Shown: positions 10,801 through 20,658, numbered from the stretch's first letter. The stretch: DNA of 64,000 bases from Dermatophagoides farinae (GCF_024713945.1 NW_027461517.1:186001-250000); one strand, 5' to 3'. The notes: generated by a model not told the origin, from the letters alone. Made by a program: numbers and translations.

Positions 10801-13694
10801 GGTTGCAGAATAGACTGATGGTCGAACATCGAGATGTAAATCTGAATAAGTTCAAATCTCATATAATGAACACGGTACTGTTCAAACATCACTTGGTATA
10901 ATTCATCGAAAAGCTCAATGTGGTTATTGTTAACCTTTAAAAAAGAATTACTGGCATAATTTGTTAGATTAAAATAACTTCTAGGTAATAATGAATCAGC
11001 TGAAAAATGGTTGACTGGTTGATTTTGCTGGATTGGATTAGGTTTTATAGACTGATTCTTTATGTCCAAGCTTTTGCTTTTAATGAATGACCCATCAAGG
11101 CTTTGTCTTTTATTGTATAACGTATTTGCTATGCCATTTAACTCACTTAGCAATCCGGAAATGACTGAAGAATAGTCTAGAATTAAATTGTTTGTTTGCT
11201 CTGGAGTAGAAGCTTCGTTTAAAAATTTCGTAATTACGTTGAAAGAAAGGTAAATACAGAAAAATATCAATTGAACTGAGTTAATATCTAAATTGTTAGC
11301 GTATTCTGTCAAATAATATTGAAAATCAATGGATAAAAACTGTTGGCATAAATTGAATATGTCTTCAGTGATTATTTGGCTGACGAATGTAAAGTACTGA
11401 CAACAAAATATGTAAAAGTGCAGCATAGCCTCTTTTTTAAACAGTGAGACTGTGGAAATTTTGCTTATTTCTTCTATGAAATAACCAATCGCGTCGTTGA
11501 TGAAGTTACACAGCGGTTTTGTACTGACAATGTAACGTTTTACCGCGTTGTTTAAATCGTCTGAAGCATTCGCGAATTGCATTAACAAGTATAACAAGCC
11601 CATTGTTGGTCTGGTTTTATGGTTGGAAATATTGATAGTTTGTGATTCTGCTTGCTCAACGTGACTTGAAGTTTTGAAATGCGACGTTTTCTCTTCGTTC
11701 TCGTTTAAGTAAGGTAAGAAAGTTTCGTTAAAAGCTTTATCGTTTAGAAGTTCGAATAATTTGACATTTGCAGCTAAATTCCAAACGTTTTGACTATAGT
11801 TAGGCATGTGAGCAAGCATCGCAGAAAAGAGATAATCTGCATTGTCCAATCGACGCAACTCTGGGTGTTTTGTATAAAGATCATAAGCAGCACTATAGAT
11901 TACGCGGCAAAAGCTACTGTCAGGCAAACAGAGGCCAGTCTTTACAACGCACAAATACATTAAAAGTCTGTCCACCAAGGCTTTCATCAACTTATTCGTC
12001 ATCTTTTGAGTTCTTAATTCAGGGAAAAGAAGACATGCAAATGGTTTGATGGCAGATTTGTCCTTTGCAAAAAAACTTAGCAAGCCGTAATCGTTACTCT
12101 TTTCAATAAGAATATTTTCAAACATATGGTCGATATCAAAATCACTGTAAAATACTATTTCAAAGTTCTTAAGTTTAGTAGACTCTAAGTTTTTCTCGTC
12201 AAACCTTGAAGAAATTAGTTTCGGAATGTTTCTAGAAAAAGATGCATAGAAAATCATTTCAAAATAATAGTAGAATTTGTTTTCACAGTTTTCAAAAGAC
12301 ATTTTCGTGTAGTGTTCACTCAGAGATTGCTTGATGTTTGTGGAAAACACATTAGAGTTGTAAGTCGATAACAATGAAAGCAGCGCGAGTTTGTTTGTAA
12401 GATGAACGGTTTTGGTTGTCAATACGATTTTGCAAAGGAGTTCTAGACTGAAATGAATGGTGTCTTTCAAATTTTCGTTTAATTGAGTTTCGAAATTGTG
12501 GATTTTTTTTTTCAAAGCAGTCCCTGTCACGGACACGTGATGAACTGAAATACTCGATAACGCCAGGTAGTAACTATGTTGAGCTTGCGAGAAAATAATA
12601 CTAGCATCTTTGGCATCTTTAAGTATGTCAAAAAAGTGACTAAGGCTCGACACCAGTTTTGATATCAAATGTTCTTTGTGCTCCAACTTGTCTAAAAGAG
12701 AAATTAAATATTTTTCGATTTTATTATCGAAGAACGGAGTACTCTTGACCACATTGCTAGCCAATTCTTCGTTCGAGATCATTTGAAAACCGGAACCTTC
12801 ATACAAGACCGGTTCGGGCGTCAGTTCAACATCTCTATATGTCAAATTCTTCTCGTAAACCAAAGCGTAATTAGTAGTCTTTTCATTTGAAATGAAATTA
12901 GCGAATTTTATAAATTTAGCCAGATAGCTACTTTTCTGCTCGGTACCTGGAGCAAGAGGCGGCTGCATATAATTAAAAGTCGCAAAGTTATTGAATTTCA
13001 TGTTGTCTCTATTTATATATGCGCTTGAAGCACTGTTTGGCAGCCTAGAAAAACCAGAGTCATTTTTCGGCTTACCAAGCTTAGTTCTAATCACGTCTTC
13101 AAACAACAAAAACAGGTCAAATACTGCAGCTATGTAGCAGTGAATCTTATAATAAAACAAAGATATACTGGTTAGAGCAATGTCAAGTAACACTTTCTGT
13201 TGTTTGTCCACTACTTTTTTAATTTCAGCCACCCCGTTGGATTGTGTGAAGTTATCGTCACTCGACACCAACACGTTGGAAATTATCTTAGAACACTGTT
13301 TTATTTTAAAAACGTTCTGAAAATCGAAAGTCAGTGTTTCGGCAACGAGTTCAAAGCTGTCTTGCTCCGATAGCAACAGACAGGAGCTGACTATCTTCAC
13401 GATAAACTCCAACGTAAAACCAAGTACTATCAAATAAATTTTCGAGCTATTTCCATCGTTTGCCAGTTCTTTGTGCACTTCAGCATGGTTCTCAGCCAGA
13501 TAGATAGTAATCTGGCGAAAATTGCTTGTATTCGAGTTTTTTTCAAAGTTTTTTGGAACCAATATGTTTTCGACTGCTTCGAGTTTCTGTATTAAGTCGT
13601 CAACTTGGACTGAACAACTGGAAACAGTGTCATTTATAATATATCTTATAAAAGACACATAGTAACGGAAATTTCGAATATCTGTAATTGACAT
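7824..13694 (-). CDS. 1,956-residue helical protein of unknown family
   Basis: A single uninterrupted frame of 5.9 kb. The product is rich in Leu, Ile, Ser and Asn, apparently helical throughout, and has no P-loop, kinase, protease, RING or membrane motif that I can see. A lower-complexity linker falls near residues 870-905 (rich in Ser, Asn, Gln and Lys). Size and composition fit very large scaffolds such as the Nup192/Nup205 nucleoporins or HEAT-repeat giants. A stretch near residue 610 (YTKHPELRRLDNADYLFSAM) is vaguely reminiscent of Nup205, but I cannot confirm this. The ATG at 13694 is the first in frame, about 200 bp from the divergent gene at 13893. The intact length argues that it is under selection. 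Confidence 0.75.
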   Translation of the reverse strand: MSITDIRNFRYYVSFIRYIINDTVSSCSVQVDDLIQKLEAVENILVPKNFEKNSNTSNFRQITIYLAENHAEVHKELANDGNSSKIYLIVLGFTLEFIVKIVSSCLLLSEQDSFELVAETLTFDFQNVFKIKQCSKIISNVLVSSDDNFTQSNGVAEIKKVVDKQQKVLLDIALTSISLFYYKIHCYIAAVFDLFLLFEDVIRTKLGKPKNDSGFSRLPNSASSAYINRDNMKFNNFATFNYMQPPLAPGTEQKSSYLAKFIKFANFISNEKTTNYALVYEKNLTYRDVELTPEPVLYEGSGFQMISNEELASNVVKSTPFFDNKIEKYLISLLDKLEHKEHLISKLVSSLSHFFDILKDAKDASIIFSQAQHSYYLALSSISVHHVSVTGTALKKKIHNFETQLNENLKDTIHFSLELLCKIVLTTKTVHLTNKLALLSLLSTYNSNVFSTNIKQSLSEHYTKMSFENCENKFYYYFEMIFYASFSRNIPKLISSRFDEKNLESTKLKNFEIVFYSDFDIDHMFENILIEKSNDYGLLSFFAKDKSAIKPFACLLFPELRTQKMTNKLMKALVDRLLMYLCVVKTGLCLPDSSFCRVIYSAAYDLYTKHPELRRLDNADYLFSAMLAHMPNYSQNVWNLAANVKLFELLNDKAFNETFLPYLNENEEKTSHFKTSSHVEQAESQTINISNHKTRPTMGLLYLLMQFANASDDLNNAVKRYIVSTKPLCNFINDAIGYFIEEISKISTVSLFKKEAMLHFYIFCCQYFTFVSQIITEDIFNLCQQFLSIDFQYYLTEYANNLDINSVQLIFFCIYLSFNVITKFLNEASTPEQTNNLILDYSSVISGLLSELNGIANTLYNKRQSLDGSFIKSKSLDIKNQSIKPNPIQQNQPVNHFSADSLLPRSYFNLTNYASNSFLKVNNNHIELFDELYQVMFEQYRVHYMRFELIQIYISMFDHQSILQPGFLLFLRWIEKELLEKIINDKNCMSNISLSLLRSVFSLILQIICQGCEALLNKESVSITFCYLVTRLLNLGTIWHDGLLYCFEVAVLNMTDKDGRLLFTILLSILTTYWKHQNFIQNIKHFVSLDVYSSECLPCFTSVETFITKHCLVFNKISIVEYLVYYALLNLYSYTTISFALPLLYSLILTNDKSFKALIHNNKLLLSSAEALLFNYITNQINEDDIQFTKLNLAGNYFHPQDIRLVKSTIKSDLLIIELNKLMSYSFSDHFRMESSVVLKKDNIQGVFKFSDTLSMYKYNFASTKLDNCFNYLKLSQTSNSNVLTYCQLFNCFKFQNSCSNDKIYNLLGKPVDLSLFCGGNLPKNKEPVSLINVAFDNLYFLTASLNEMLINISDKKDFQLINYAVESRLLKSDLTITNCIVPQSIMDELYKDKIIMFLFNLLKTSVLLLFNVAIELPDWDINLTKYIPSVALQLFSCSPDTLITSKPRFVSHPGVLIKSIINASSTPISHKVLFALQVSKNQASIHIVNQILAMELCKKILLYSTKPQSAMFSSKFHNPFHETFLSTLSCLESTSTNTFQDPFVYNLLVLTGNIGEYSEVTANDKTAVYRLSRVIKVLARYLPMELLLLHTSSFNSWMSAQAATMINCLANLEKYLDLKQQDKHVDCYEFISENSSEVKSINHHEYYALINYMPYHAYISKLQFFAEQYINYYELLEFFRTDFSSLFQQYSEFSSLSKQVSTVVSSAECDSIIEDVNKFSRNERLNAYIVRNDSVLQNFFYRNKLSSTPLLPIDNSKNFGRSISVCDYIVKNLRIIHVLRYFTSARVFIRSIDLDYKICLLSRVLSFERKLSDKLFSEIVNFIDSYKLLVSSYMDDPSNEDNIYFLLSLTSTSQLFNEFLIQVSMCIPYMQDKYVVHRDTISFIWKLVKKIKSFLSTVMLLSKVIDVVSDQLSILDKLLSEILLIIKIIDHKLVNRSLYEAYSLQNSSIKIISLD

Positions 13695-13892
13695 TTAATA
13701 CATCTTATAAATATTACAAATTTTTTATATTCAAAATTATCTGGTGAATTTTTTTATTGTGGGTTGCGTGGAGCCAAAAACTGGTTATCTTTAATTTTTG
13801 CTACTTTTAAGAATTTAACTGAATAATTTAAATTGTTTTAATGCGTCGAAAAAGCTAATTTTAGCATTTTTACACTTACATATATTAAGATT

Positions 13893-15134
13893 ATGACCGA
13901 GGCGATTCAAGATTTAGAAGCAATCACCGCTCTCCCGAAAACGCTATTCCAAACCTTATCTAAAATTTCGAAGAATTTTTCCAGAGCACTCGTTCCAATT
14001 CAAACTTCAGCCCACAAATACTTAAAGCCTCCTGAAACGATAACATGTGCTCGCACACTCACTTTTGGGCAAGCTGAGTTCATTGTTACAAGCAGCATAA
14101 CAGACCGGATGTCTAAACGAGCGTTCACACTTCTGACCAATTTTTCTCAAGTTGAACTTTTTATTGAAGGAGATCAAGCCAACGAGTATGAAATTCACTG
14201 GGTGAAAAAATACCAAGAAGCTGCTATTCCCACAAAGAAACATAACAAAGTTTACGATTGCAGTGTTCATGACATTGGATTTGTTCTTTACGTTACGATC
14301 GTCGGAAAAAACAATAATAAAGAAGTAGGACACAAAACAATCAATTTTGGAGAAGTTTCCATAGACTACAGACTGGCTTCGCCGATTCGAGACTACATGA
14401 ACAGTTCTGAAACAGAGTTTGTGTTCCGCGACGTAAGCAAACAGTCTGTGGCCAACGAAGAAGTACGTCTCAAACTTAAAGACAAGATGTGCACACTGTA
14501 CGATAAGAACGACCAGTTGATTTTAACTTTTGAAACGGCCAAGTTTGAACTTTTCTTTACACCCACCAGTCACACCACTTTCAAAGTTCAACTGTCTAAA
14601 GACGAAACGAAGACCATTCGTGCGAGCTCAGAAAGCCAAGCTCAGCTCATTGTAATGCTTTTCATGATCAATTCAGTTACTGACTTTTACACGAAACACG
14701 TCATTATCAACACTGCCAACGTCGTTTACAAGCAATTGGCGTCCTCTAACACTAAAATCACAACAGTAGAAAATGAAGACATGGAAAAAATAATACGACC
14801 TATGTTTCTCGTACAAAACTTGCTTCGCTCAAACTATGATTACGCGTACTGTATGGAGCAGCTTTCACAGACCAACGAATCCATGAAAGACGCTTACGAT
14901 TCGCTAAACCAAGAGTTTCTTGATACCATTAAAGAATACAATAACGTTATAAAACACGTTCAAGGTAATATGAGTGCGGTTTCGCCTGCTGACGTCGATT
15001 TGACTTTGGAAATTCAAAAACTCAAACGAGAGCTACAAGAAAAACACAAAGAAATTCAACGCTTGTCTGAAGCGGTAAAAATATTTACTGAGTATCAAAA
15101 CGCCATGGACGATTCAAACAAGCTCGAATTTTAA
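13893..15134 (+). CDS. Unrecognised protein with C-terminal coiled coil
   Basis: 413 residues. Residues 1-230 look mixed alpha/beta. Around residues 215-260 a segment (FELFFTPTSHTTFKVQLS, then SESQAQLIVMLFMIN) has the strand-strand-helix flavour of a PH-like fold. The last 45 residues (EIQKLKRELQEKHKEIQRLS) are a clear coiled coil, with weaker helix before it. No signal peptide or membrane segment. It ends 31 bp from the stop of the convergent SNARE-like gene. I do not recognise the family; membrane-surface or cytoskeletal scaffolding would be a guess. Confidence 0.6.
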   Translation: MTEAIQDLEAITALPKTLFQTLSKISKNFSRALVPIQTSAHKYLKPPETITCARTLTFGQAEFIVTSSITDRMSKRAFTLLTNFSQVELFIEGDQANEYEIHWVKKYQEAAIPTKKHNKVYDCSVHDIGFVLYVTIVGKNNNKEVGHKTINFGEVSIDYRLASPIRDYMNSSETEFVFRDVSKQSVANEEVRLKLKDKMCTLYDKNDQLILTFETAKFELFFTPTSHTTFKVQLSKDETKTIRASSESQAQLIVMLFMINSVTDFYTKHVIINTANVVYKQLASSNTKITTVENEDMEKIIRPMFLVQNLLRSNYDYAYCMEQLSQTNESMKDAYDSLNQEFLDTIKEYNNVIKHVQGNMSAVSPADVDLTLEIQKLKRELQEKHKEIQRLSEAVKIFTEYQNAMDDSNKLEF

Positions 15135-15165
15135 AGTATTCTTTATTTCTTCTTTTTATCACAGA

Positions 15166-15846
15166 TCATTTTGTTTTCCAAACGAATTTTATAATTAAAA
15201 AACAAGTTAAAACGCAGTTTACCATAAACAAGTACGTTCTCAGTTTGTACTTCAAACCGTTTTTAATACTCTCTTTTTTTTTTCTGACTTCATTTATTCC
15301 AGCGTCCAACTTTCTGACTCCCATATCTAAAGTTTGATTCACGTCGTAGATCCGCTCTTTTTGAAGAGCGAGATTTTTATTTAGGGCAAACAGTGTATCC
15401 ATAATAGAGAACAATTTCAATTTTTTTTCTAACGTTTTTTTAGCTTCATCAGAAACTAGTAATTTGACGTTTTCGGGCACTTTCTGCAAGGCTTTCTTCG
15501 ATGAAGCCAAAATTTCCGAATTGATGATTGTGATTTGTTTTTTGATTTTACTTATCTCAGCTCTGATCGAAGGTGTCATATCGTCTTCACTCAACATTTT
15601 CATAGAGAGTTTTTTCATAGTATGAGTCGTTTTATCGAGCACATCTACTATTTGATTAACGTTATTTGTGTACTGCTCGTCGAAATTTTGTACGTCGCCC
15701 AGATGTTCGTGATCCGCCCAACAATCAAACTTTTTTTGACGACACTTTAGTTCTTCTAGATAGGCATTTACTTTGTGTATGACATTGTTATACTTTACGC
15801 CAATTTGTGTTTCAGGCTTTTCATTTGTCAATCTTTTATAGTCCAT
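15166..15846 (-). CDS. Tail-anchored coiled-coil protein, possible SNARE
   Basis: 226 residues, almost entirely helical, ending in one hydrophobic segment (LFMVNCVLTCFLIIKFVW) and three residues, the topology of a tail-anchored protein. The 60 residues before the anchor contain heptad-like hydrophobics (IYDVNQTLDMGVRKLDAGI) and a basic stretch next to the membrane, as in SNAREs of the Golgi/ER set such as Sec20, Bos1 or Vti1. A central glutamine or arginine layer cannot be placed with confidence, so the SNARE label is tentative. The ATG at 15846 is the only sensible start. Convergent with the coiled-coil gene at 13893-15134. Confidence 0.6.
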   Translation of the reverse strand: MDYKRLTNEKPETQIGVKYNNVIHKVNAYLEELKCRQKKFDCWADHEHLGDVQNFDEQYTNNVNQIVDVLDKTTHTMKKLSMKMLSEDDMTPSIRAEISKIKKQITIINSEILASSKKALQKVPENVKLLVSDEAKKTLEKKLKLFSIMDTLFALNKNLALQKERIYDVNQTLDMGVRKLDAGINEVRKKKESIKNGLKYKLRTYLFMVNCVLTCFLIIKFVWKTK

Positions 15847-16174
15847 ATTATGTCAATTAATATAAAAAAACCAAGAAGTTTTATCACGGCAATTATCAAA
15901 AACTGTTATTATTTAATTAAGAATTTTCCGAACATATCTCCAAAGGACTTTATTAAGTCTTGTTCAATCGTTATAATTATTTTTTATTTTGTGATTTTAG
16001 ATTTATGGTGCATCACAATCAATAATCCCGTGAACTTATAAAATAAAGTTCACGATAGCTCAGCGCAAAGTGTCCATGTGTTAAGCTTTTTAGACTTTTT
16101 AAACGTAATTCTAACTACTCTTACTTATCTTTCTAATTCAAAAAAATTTCAAGTCGATCTACGCAAAACAAGAT
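15847..16174. other. Divergent intergenic region with one perfect hairpin
   Basis: 328 bp between divergent genes, AT-rich, holding the hairpin at 16029-16054. No gene seen; an open frame here (15775-16041, plus strand) overlaps the neighbouring gene and has no recognisable content. Confidence 0.4.
16029..16054. repeat. Perfect 9-bp inverted repeat with 8-nt loop
   Basis: CGTGAACTT and AAGTTCACG flank ATAAAATA. It sits between two divergent genes, about 120 bp upstream of the 16175 start and 180 bp upstream of the 15846 start, so a regulatory site read from either side is possible. No function is known. Confidence 0.5.
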
Positions 16175-17857
16175 ATGACCGTTGATAACAAGTTTGAGCC
16201 TTTGGCTAAAAATGACTTCGGATTATTTTCCATACGATCTATCCCCGAAGCTTTGCTGAAAAGCTTTGAGGAAAAAATGTCGAGCGAAACCCAGACAGAA
16301 AACCTGGTTCGTAGTAATGAATACCAATTTTTACCAAGTCAGACCATGTTGAGTAGTTCTGTCTGCGAGACTACAGAAATGAAAACAGGCAGAGAGTCTC
16401 AATCTAAATGCGAAACTCCTGACGCCAAGCTTCCTGACCTACCATTGACCAATTTAAATATTCCCGTCGATAAAATTTTTAGCAGTTTTAGCTTCTCCCA
16501 GGATAAAAACAAATGTTTTTCAGATATGAATATAAAACCAGAATTCGCAAACTTTAAAAAAACAAAAGTTATCCACAGTAAACGGAGAGAAACTTTTTTT
16601 AAAACTAATATCATACAAAAAAGAAAAAATCAAGTTTGTCTTGTTCACCGAGCTACTTTGCTCGAGCTAACAAATAAAAAAAAAATTAATGACACCGTAT
16701 CGCAATATTTACATCTCCGAGAAAAGATTGCGGACGCTCAGCTCATCTGGATGGATCTCGAGCAAATAACTCAACAACTCGAAGCAAATGAAACTAGTCT
16801 CTTTGCATTATTGACCAAAAATCTCTTGGCAAACTATGGAAAAGCCGAAAAAGATTGCATGAATTATTTTCCTTATTTGTCTATAATCGATAAGAACGTG
16901 GATGAATTCCACTTCAAGCATAACTCTTCCGAAAAGAACAATAGGCCTCAACTGTGCAAAGAATCTAACTTTAATATATACAACTACAACCAACAGTTGC
17001 AGGACACCAACCGTAACATCCTTGAAAAGTTCACTTCTCTACCAAACGAACAGTACAACATCGACCTGAACTACGAGCTTTTTGAGTCGAACAACGAGTC
17101 GGAAAACGAACTAAATAATAAAAACCAAGAACCGGATAATGGCATTTATAATTCTTTTCTTGACGACAAACATGATAGCATACTGGTTGATACTAAGTCT
17201 GGTATTCAAACCCCATTGGCCAAAAAAGAAATTTTTATTTCAAACGACTTTGATAAAGATCTGCCTGTTAGCATTTACAGTCACCTAAATGAAAGTTCGT
17301 TTCAATCTCAAACAGATATTATGTTTAGCAATACTTTGATTTTCAACGGCCAAGAAAGAACCAGAAGCTTGAAAAAAATCAACGCGACTGAATCAAATCT
17401 TGACTACTGGATGAACCGACTCAACATTGCTGCCGAACCCAAACTTGCAAAAATAAAACAAGATGAATATACAGCGTCAGACCATCGTTCCGACAATGGA
17501 AACAGAACTATTGCAGAAGATGCAAACCATTCGCAAAACTTATTTAGAAGTGAAATCCCAAAACCACAAATTCCGGTAACATGTTCAAAGAGAGTCGATA
17601 GAGTAATTCAACCCGCTTTTTTTAATTCAGAAATATTTTCACAAAACAACTTTGTTGCTCAAGAGTTAGAAAAACTAACTGACAACAAGCACAATTCAGC
17701 CCTAGCATCTTTTTCAAATTCTAAAATGACTAGTTATAAAGTCTCGAACTATCTTAACAACGTGGTTAGCCATGTTAAGCAAGTGAACCCCAATTTAGTT
17801 CAATTAACGTCGAGTCCTTTAACAAGCTCTCTTTTAGATTATCAATACAACATTTAA
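16175..17857 (+). CDS. Unrecognised Ser/Asn-rich, largely disordered protein
   Basis: 560 residues with a low-complexity composition rich in Asn, Ser, Lys and Glu. A basic cluster near residues 128-150 (KKTKVIHSKRRETFFK) may be a nuclear localisation signal. Residues 165-225 form the only obviously ordered part, a helical stretch including LHLREKIADAQLIWMDLEQI. No enzyme motif, signal peptide or membrane segment. The uninterrupted 1.7 kb frame in AT-rich DNA argues that it is a real gene. Family unknown; a regulatory or scaffold protein is the most one can infer. Confidence 0.6.
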   Translation: MTVDNKFEPLAKNDFGLFSIRSIPEALLKSFEEKMSSETQTENLVRSNEYQFLPSQTMLSSSVCETTEMKTGRESQSKCETPDAKLPDLPLTNLNIPVDKIFSSFSFSQDKNKCFSDMNIKPEFANFKKTKVIHSKRRETFFKTNIIQKRKNQVCLVHRATLLELTNKKKINDTVSQYLHLREKIADAQLIWMDLEQITQQLEANETSLFALLTKNLLANYGKAEKDCMNYFPYLSIIDKNVDEFHFKHNSSEKNNRPQLCKESNFNIYNYNQQLQDTNRNILEKFTSLPNEQYNIDLNYELFESNNESENELNNKNQEPDNGIYNSFLDDKHDSILVDTKSGIQTPLAKKEIFISNDFDKDLPVSIYSHLNESSFQSQTDIMFSNTLIFNGQERTRSLKKINATESNLDYWMNRLNIAAEPKLAKIKQDEYTASDHRSDNGNRTIAEDANHSQNLFRSEIPKPQIPVTCSKRVDRVIQPAFFNSEIFSQNNFVAQELEKLTDNKHNSALASFSNSKMTSYKVSNYLNNVVSHVKQVNPNLVQLTSSPLTSSLLDYQYNI

Positions 17858-17895
17858 ATTTTATTATAAGAACAAGGTCAGTGAGCTCCAAATTA

Positions 17896-18069
17896 ATGTT
17901 TATATATTTTTTGACTGATGTAATTTTAATTGTTAACTCTTTTAGTGAGACTAAACACAACCAATTAAATTTAACTATCGCAATAACACTCTGTCTTTTT
18001 TTGCCATTTTTATATTTTATATTATATATTTATAAGATAAAAATAAAGTCTTCTTTTTTACTTTTATAA
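17896..18069 (+). CDS. Possible 57-residue membrane protein
   Basis: Starts with the ATG at 17896 and ends three bases before the helicase start. The product has two hydrophobic segments (MFIYFLTDVILIV and IAITLCLFLPFLYFILYIY) with a short polar loop and a basic tail, a plausible two-pass small membrane protein. No family recognised. AT-rich DNA easily yields short hydrophobic frames, so this may be chance; the tight spacing to the next gene makes it worth keeping. Confidence 0.25.
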   Translation: MFIYFLTDVILIVNSFSETKHNQLNLTIAITLCLFLPFLYFILYIYKIKIKSSFLLL

Positions 18070-18072
18070 AGA

Positions 18073-20658
18073 ATGGAAAGAAGCCAAATAAATGCGGCAT
18101 TAAATAGTATTTTCGAAATTCATGCTTTCTCATTTGTCGCATTTTATATTTTCATCACTTTAAAGATCCATAAGTGGTCTGATATTCAGAAAATAACAGT
18201 TTTTTTGCTTGATGTAGCTCGTAATAAAAAAAATTCTACCGAGTTGGCTAAAGCTCTAAAGGAGTTAATGTTTAGTGAAGATCAAGTAAAGATTGTTTAT
18301 ATCCTCGCTAATTTAATTCAAATCAAAACAGAGACTTTAAGAAAATTTTATAAAAAGTTATCTAGGAATCCTTCTAAATATTTGGCCATTAAAAACGCGT
18401 CTCATACGTTACAAAAAAACAATTTTGGTTTCGTAAAACTTGAAAATTTCGATTTAAATTTCGCAAATGAAAAGAATATTGTTATTGAACCGATTAATCG
18501 CTACGTACGTAATTCAGAATTTTTTGGCCAGCGCATCAACTATGCTAAAAACCATCTAGATGTATTGGGCATATCTATAGCAGACAAGTTTCACCAAAAT
18601 CTATGCAAACAACAAGACTTAATCGCTAAAAAATGGATTAAAAATAAAGCTACGTGGGAGATCGATAATATGGACTACAGGAACGATTTTGCTAAAAGAG
18701 GGATTGAGGCAGTTCAAAAAAAAATGGAATCCAGTTTACCGGTAGTGGCTCATTTCAACTCAGTCGTCGAAACTGTGTTAAGGAACCAAGTTACTATCGT
18801 TGTGGGAGAAACTGGATCTGGAAAAAGTACCCAATTACCTTATTTGTTGTATAAAAAATTAAAAGAGGTCAAGAATGAAGATGCAAAAATAGCAGTTACT
18901 CAGCCACGACGAATCGCAGCAATATCTCTAGCCTCATATGTTAAAAGTATTTTGGCCGAAAAGAATGAACAGAATTTGGTAGACTACGCTGTTAGATTCG
19001 ATAACAAGTCCACAAAGTTTACCCGGATTAAATACATGACAGACGGGTTGTTACTGAGAGAAATAATACTGGATACGCAGTTGTCGAATTACTCTGTTAT
19101 CATAATTGATGAAATACACGAAAGAAGCGTTACTATCGACTTGTTAGTTGCCATTTACAAGTTGAACTTTTTTAAAAAGTCAAATCTAAAATTAGTAATT
19201 ATGTCTGCCACCATGGAGGCGCAGCTGTTCTCAAAATTTTTCGATTATGCTGTCGTAATAAACATTCCCGGAAGAATTTACAATGTGAAAGTAAACTACC
19301 TTAACACTGTTTCTGAAGAATACATTAGTAATGGACTGAATATCATCGTTGATATTTGTTTATCTGACGATAGTGGGGATGTACTTTTTTTTCTTCCTGG
19401 AAAGGAAGAAATATTAGTTGCGTGCGCACTACTTAAAAAAATGTATAACGATAAAATAAAAGTCATTGGAAAAGACCGATCAGACGTTAAAGAATTAATA
19501 ATTTTGCCGTTATATTCGAATTTATCCAAAAGTGAACAAGAACTCGTATTTGTAGAAACACCTCCAAATAGTCGAAAAGTAGTGCTATCAACAAATATCG
19601 CCGAAACATCGGTAACTATTCCCAATATCGTATTCGTTGTGGACTCGGGGGTCGAGCGAAAAAACGTGTATTGTCCTATGATTCAGGGAACGTCGCTGAT
19701 CACGGTCCAAATTGCGAAGTCAAGTGCCAACCAACGAAAAGGTCGAGCTGGACGAGTCAAAGACGGTGTTTGCTATCGGTTATATTCACAAGAGTTTTAC
19801 GAACACAATATGGAAGAGTTTCCCATGCCTGAAATTTGCCGCGTAGAAACTGACGAAATCGTTCTAATCCTCAAAAAACTTGGCGTAGTAAGCGTGTTTG
19901 AAATGGAGTTTGTAAATAAGCCACACGAAGAATTTTTTCTCACTAGCTTAAACAATTTGTGGAAGTATAAGTGTTTAGACGATGATGGTTTGCTTACAGT
20001 CCTTGGTGAACTTGTGTTGGAATTTCCACTTCCAGTTGACATGGCTCTCTTGTGTTTAAAAGCTGCTGAGAAAGGTTGTTTGAATCCTATCTTGAAAATT
20101 GTGTCCATGATTCAGGTACAAAACGTGAGATATTTCAAAAAAAAAGACAATCTAAATGGGTTTGACGAAAACAAATTCATCAATATATTGGACAGCGATC
20201 ATTTGAGTCTTCTTAATTTTTTTGAACATTTCGTCAACGCGGAAAACAAAGCATCCTGGTGTTCCTCGAATAATGCGAATTACGAAAACCTTTCAAACGC
20301 AGTATTGATTTACAAACAACTTGTACTAGTTTGCGAAAGCTTGAATCTCGAATTGTCAAATGATTTGTCAAAGGAAAAATTGATTTCCGTCTTGTGTCTA
20401 TCTTTTTTCTCAAGACTCGCCCGTAGATACGATCTTAATTCAGCTTACAGATCTGTCATGCACCAGATTAAGGCAAATCTACATTACAACTCGATTCTGA
20501 GTGGGGAACAGCCCGAATTCATTATTTTCACTTCTGTCATCAATAACAACGGGCGAACATATTTCGACTGCTGCACTAAAATCACAATTCAGCAAATATT
20601 GGCATATCTTAACGACTACTACGACATTAAGAGTATTGATACACAAATTAAATTATAA
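18073..20658 (+). CDS. DEAH-family ATP-dependent RNA helicase (Prp2/16/22/43 type)
   Basis: 861 residues. Superfamily 2 motifs are in order: GETGSGKS (motif I, about residue 244), TQPRR (Ia), DEIH in DEIHERS (II, about 346; family usually DEAH), SAT (III, about 378), NIAETSVTI (V) and QRKGRAGR (VI, about 556). A winged-helix/ratchet region and an OB-fold-like end follow, including an EFIIFTSV segment where family members read EWVVYHELV. The 200-residue N-terminus is helical and specific. These helicases remodel spliceosomes or pre-ribosomes using any NTP. Subfamily is not certain; absence of an S1 domain argues against Prp22. The Ile in motif II also occurs in some family members. The spliceosomal role is supported only by the other splicing genes nearby. 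Confidence 0.9.
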   Translation: MERSQINAALNSIFEIHAFSFVAFYIFITLKIHKWSDIQKITVFLLDVARNKKNSTELAKALKELMFSEDQVKIVYILANLIQIKTETLRKFYKKLSRNPSKYLAIKNASHTLQKNNFGFVKLENFDLNFANEKNIVIEPINRYVRNSEFFGQRINYAKNHLDVLGISIADKFHQNLCKQQDLIAKKWIKNKATWEIDNMDYRNDFAKRGIEAVQKKMESSLPVVAHFNSVVETVLRNQVTIVVGETGSGKSTQLPYLLYKKLKEVKNEDAKIAVTQPRRIAAISLASYVKSILAEKNEQNLVDYAVRFDNKSTKFTRIKYMTDGLLLREIILDTQLSNYSVIIIDEIHERSVTIDLLVAIYKLNFFKKSNLKLVIMSATMEAQLFSKFFDYAVVINIPGRIYNVKVNYLNTVSEEYISNGLNIIVDICLSDDSGDVLFFLPGKEEILVACALLKKMYNDKIKVIGKDRSDVKELIILPLYSNLSKSEQELVFVETPPNSRKVVLSTNIAETSVTIPNIVFVVDSGVERKNVYCPMIQGTSLITVQIAKSSANQRKGRAGRVKDGVCYRLYSQEFYEHNMEEFPMPEICRVETDEIVLILKKLGVVSVFEMEFVNKPHEEFFLTSLNNLWKYKCLDDDGLLTVLGELVLEFPLPVDMALLCLKAAEKGCLNPILKIVSMIQVQNVRYFKKKDNLNGFDENKFINILDSDHLSLLNFFEHFVNAENKASWCSSNNANYENLSNAVLIYKQLVLVCESLNLELSNDLSKEKLISVLCLSFFSRLARRYDLNSAYRSVMHQIKANLHYNSILSGEQPEFIIFTSVINNNGRTYFDCCTKITIQQILAYLNDYYDIKSIDTQIKL

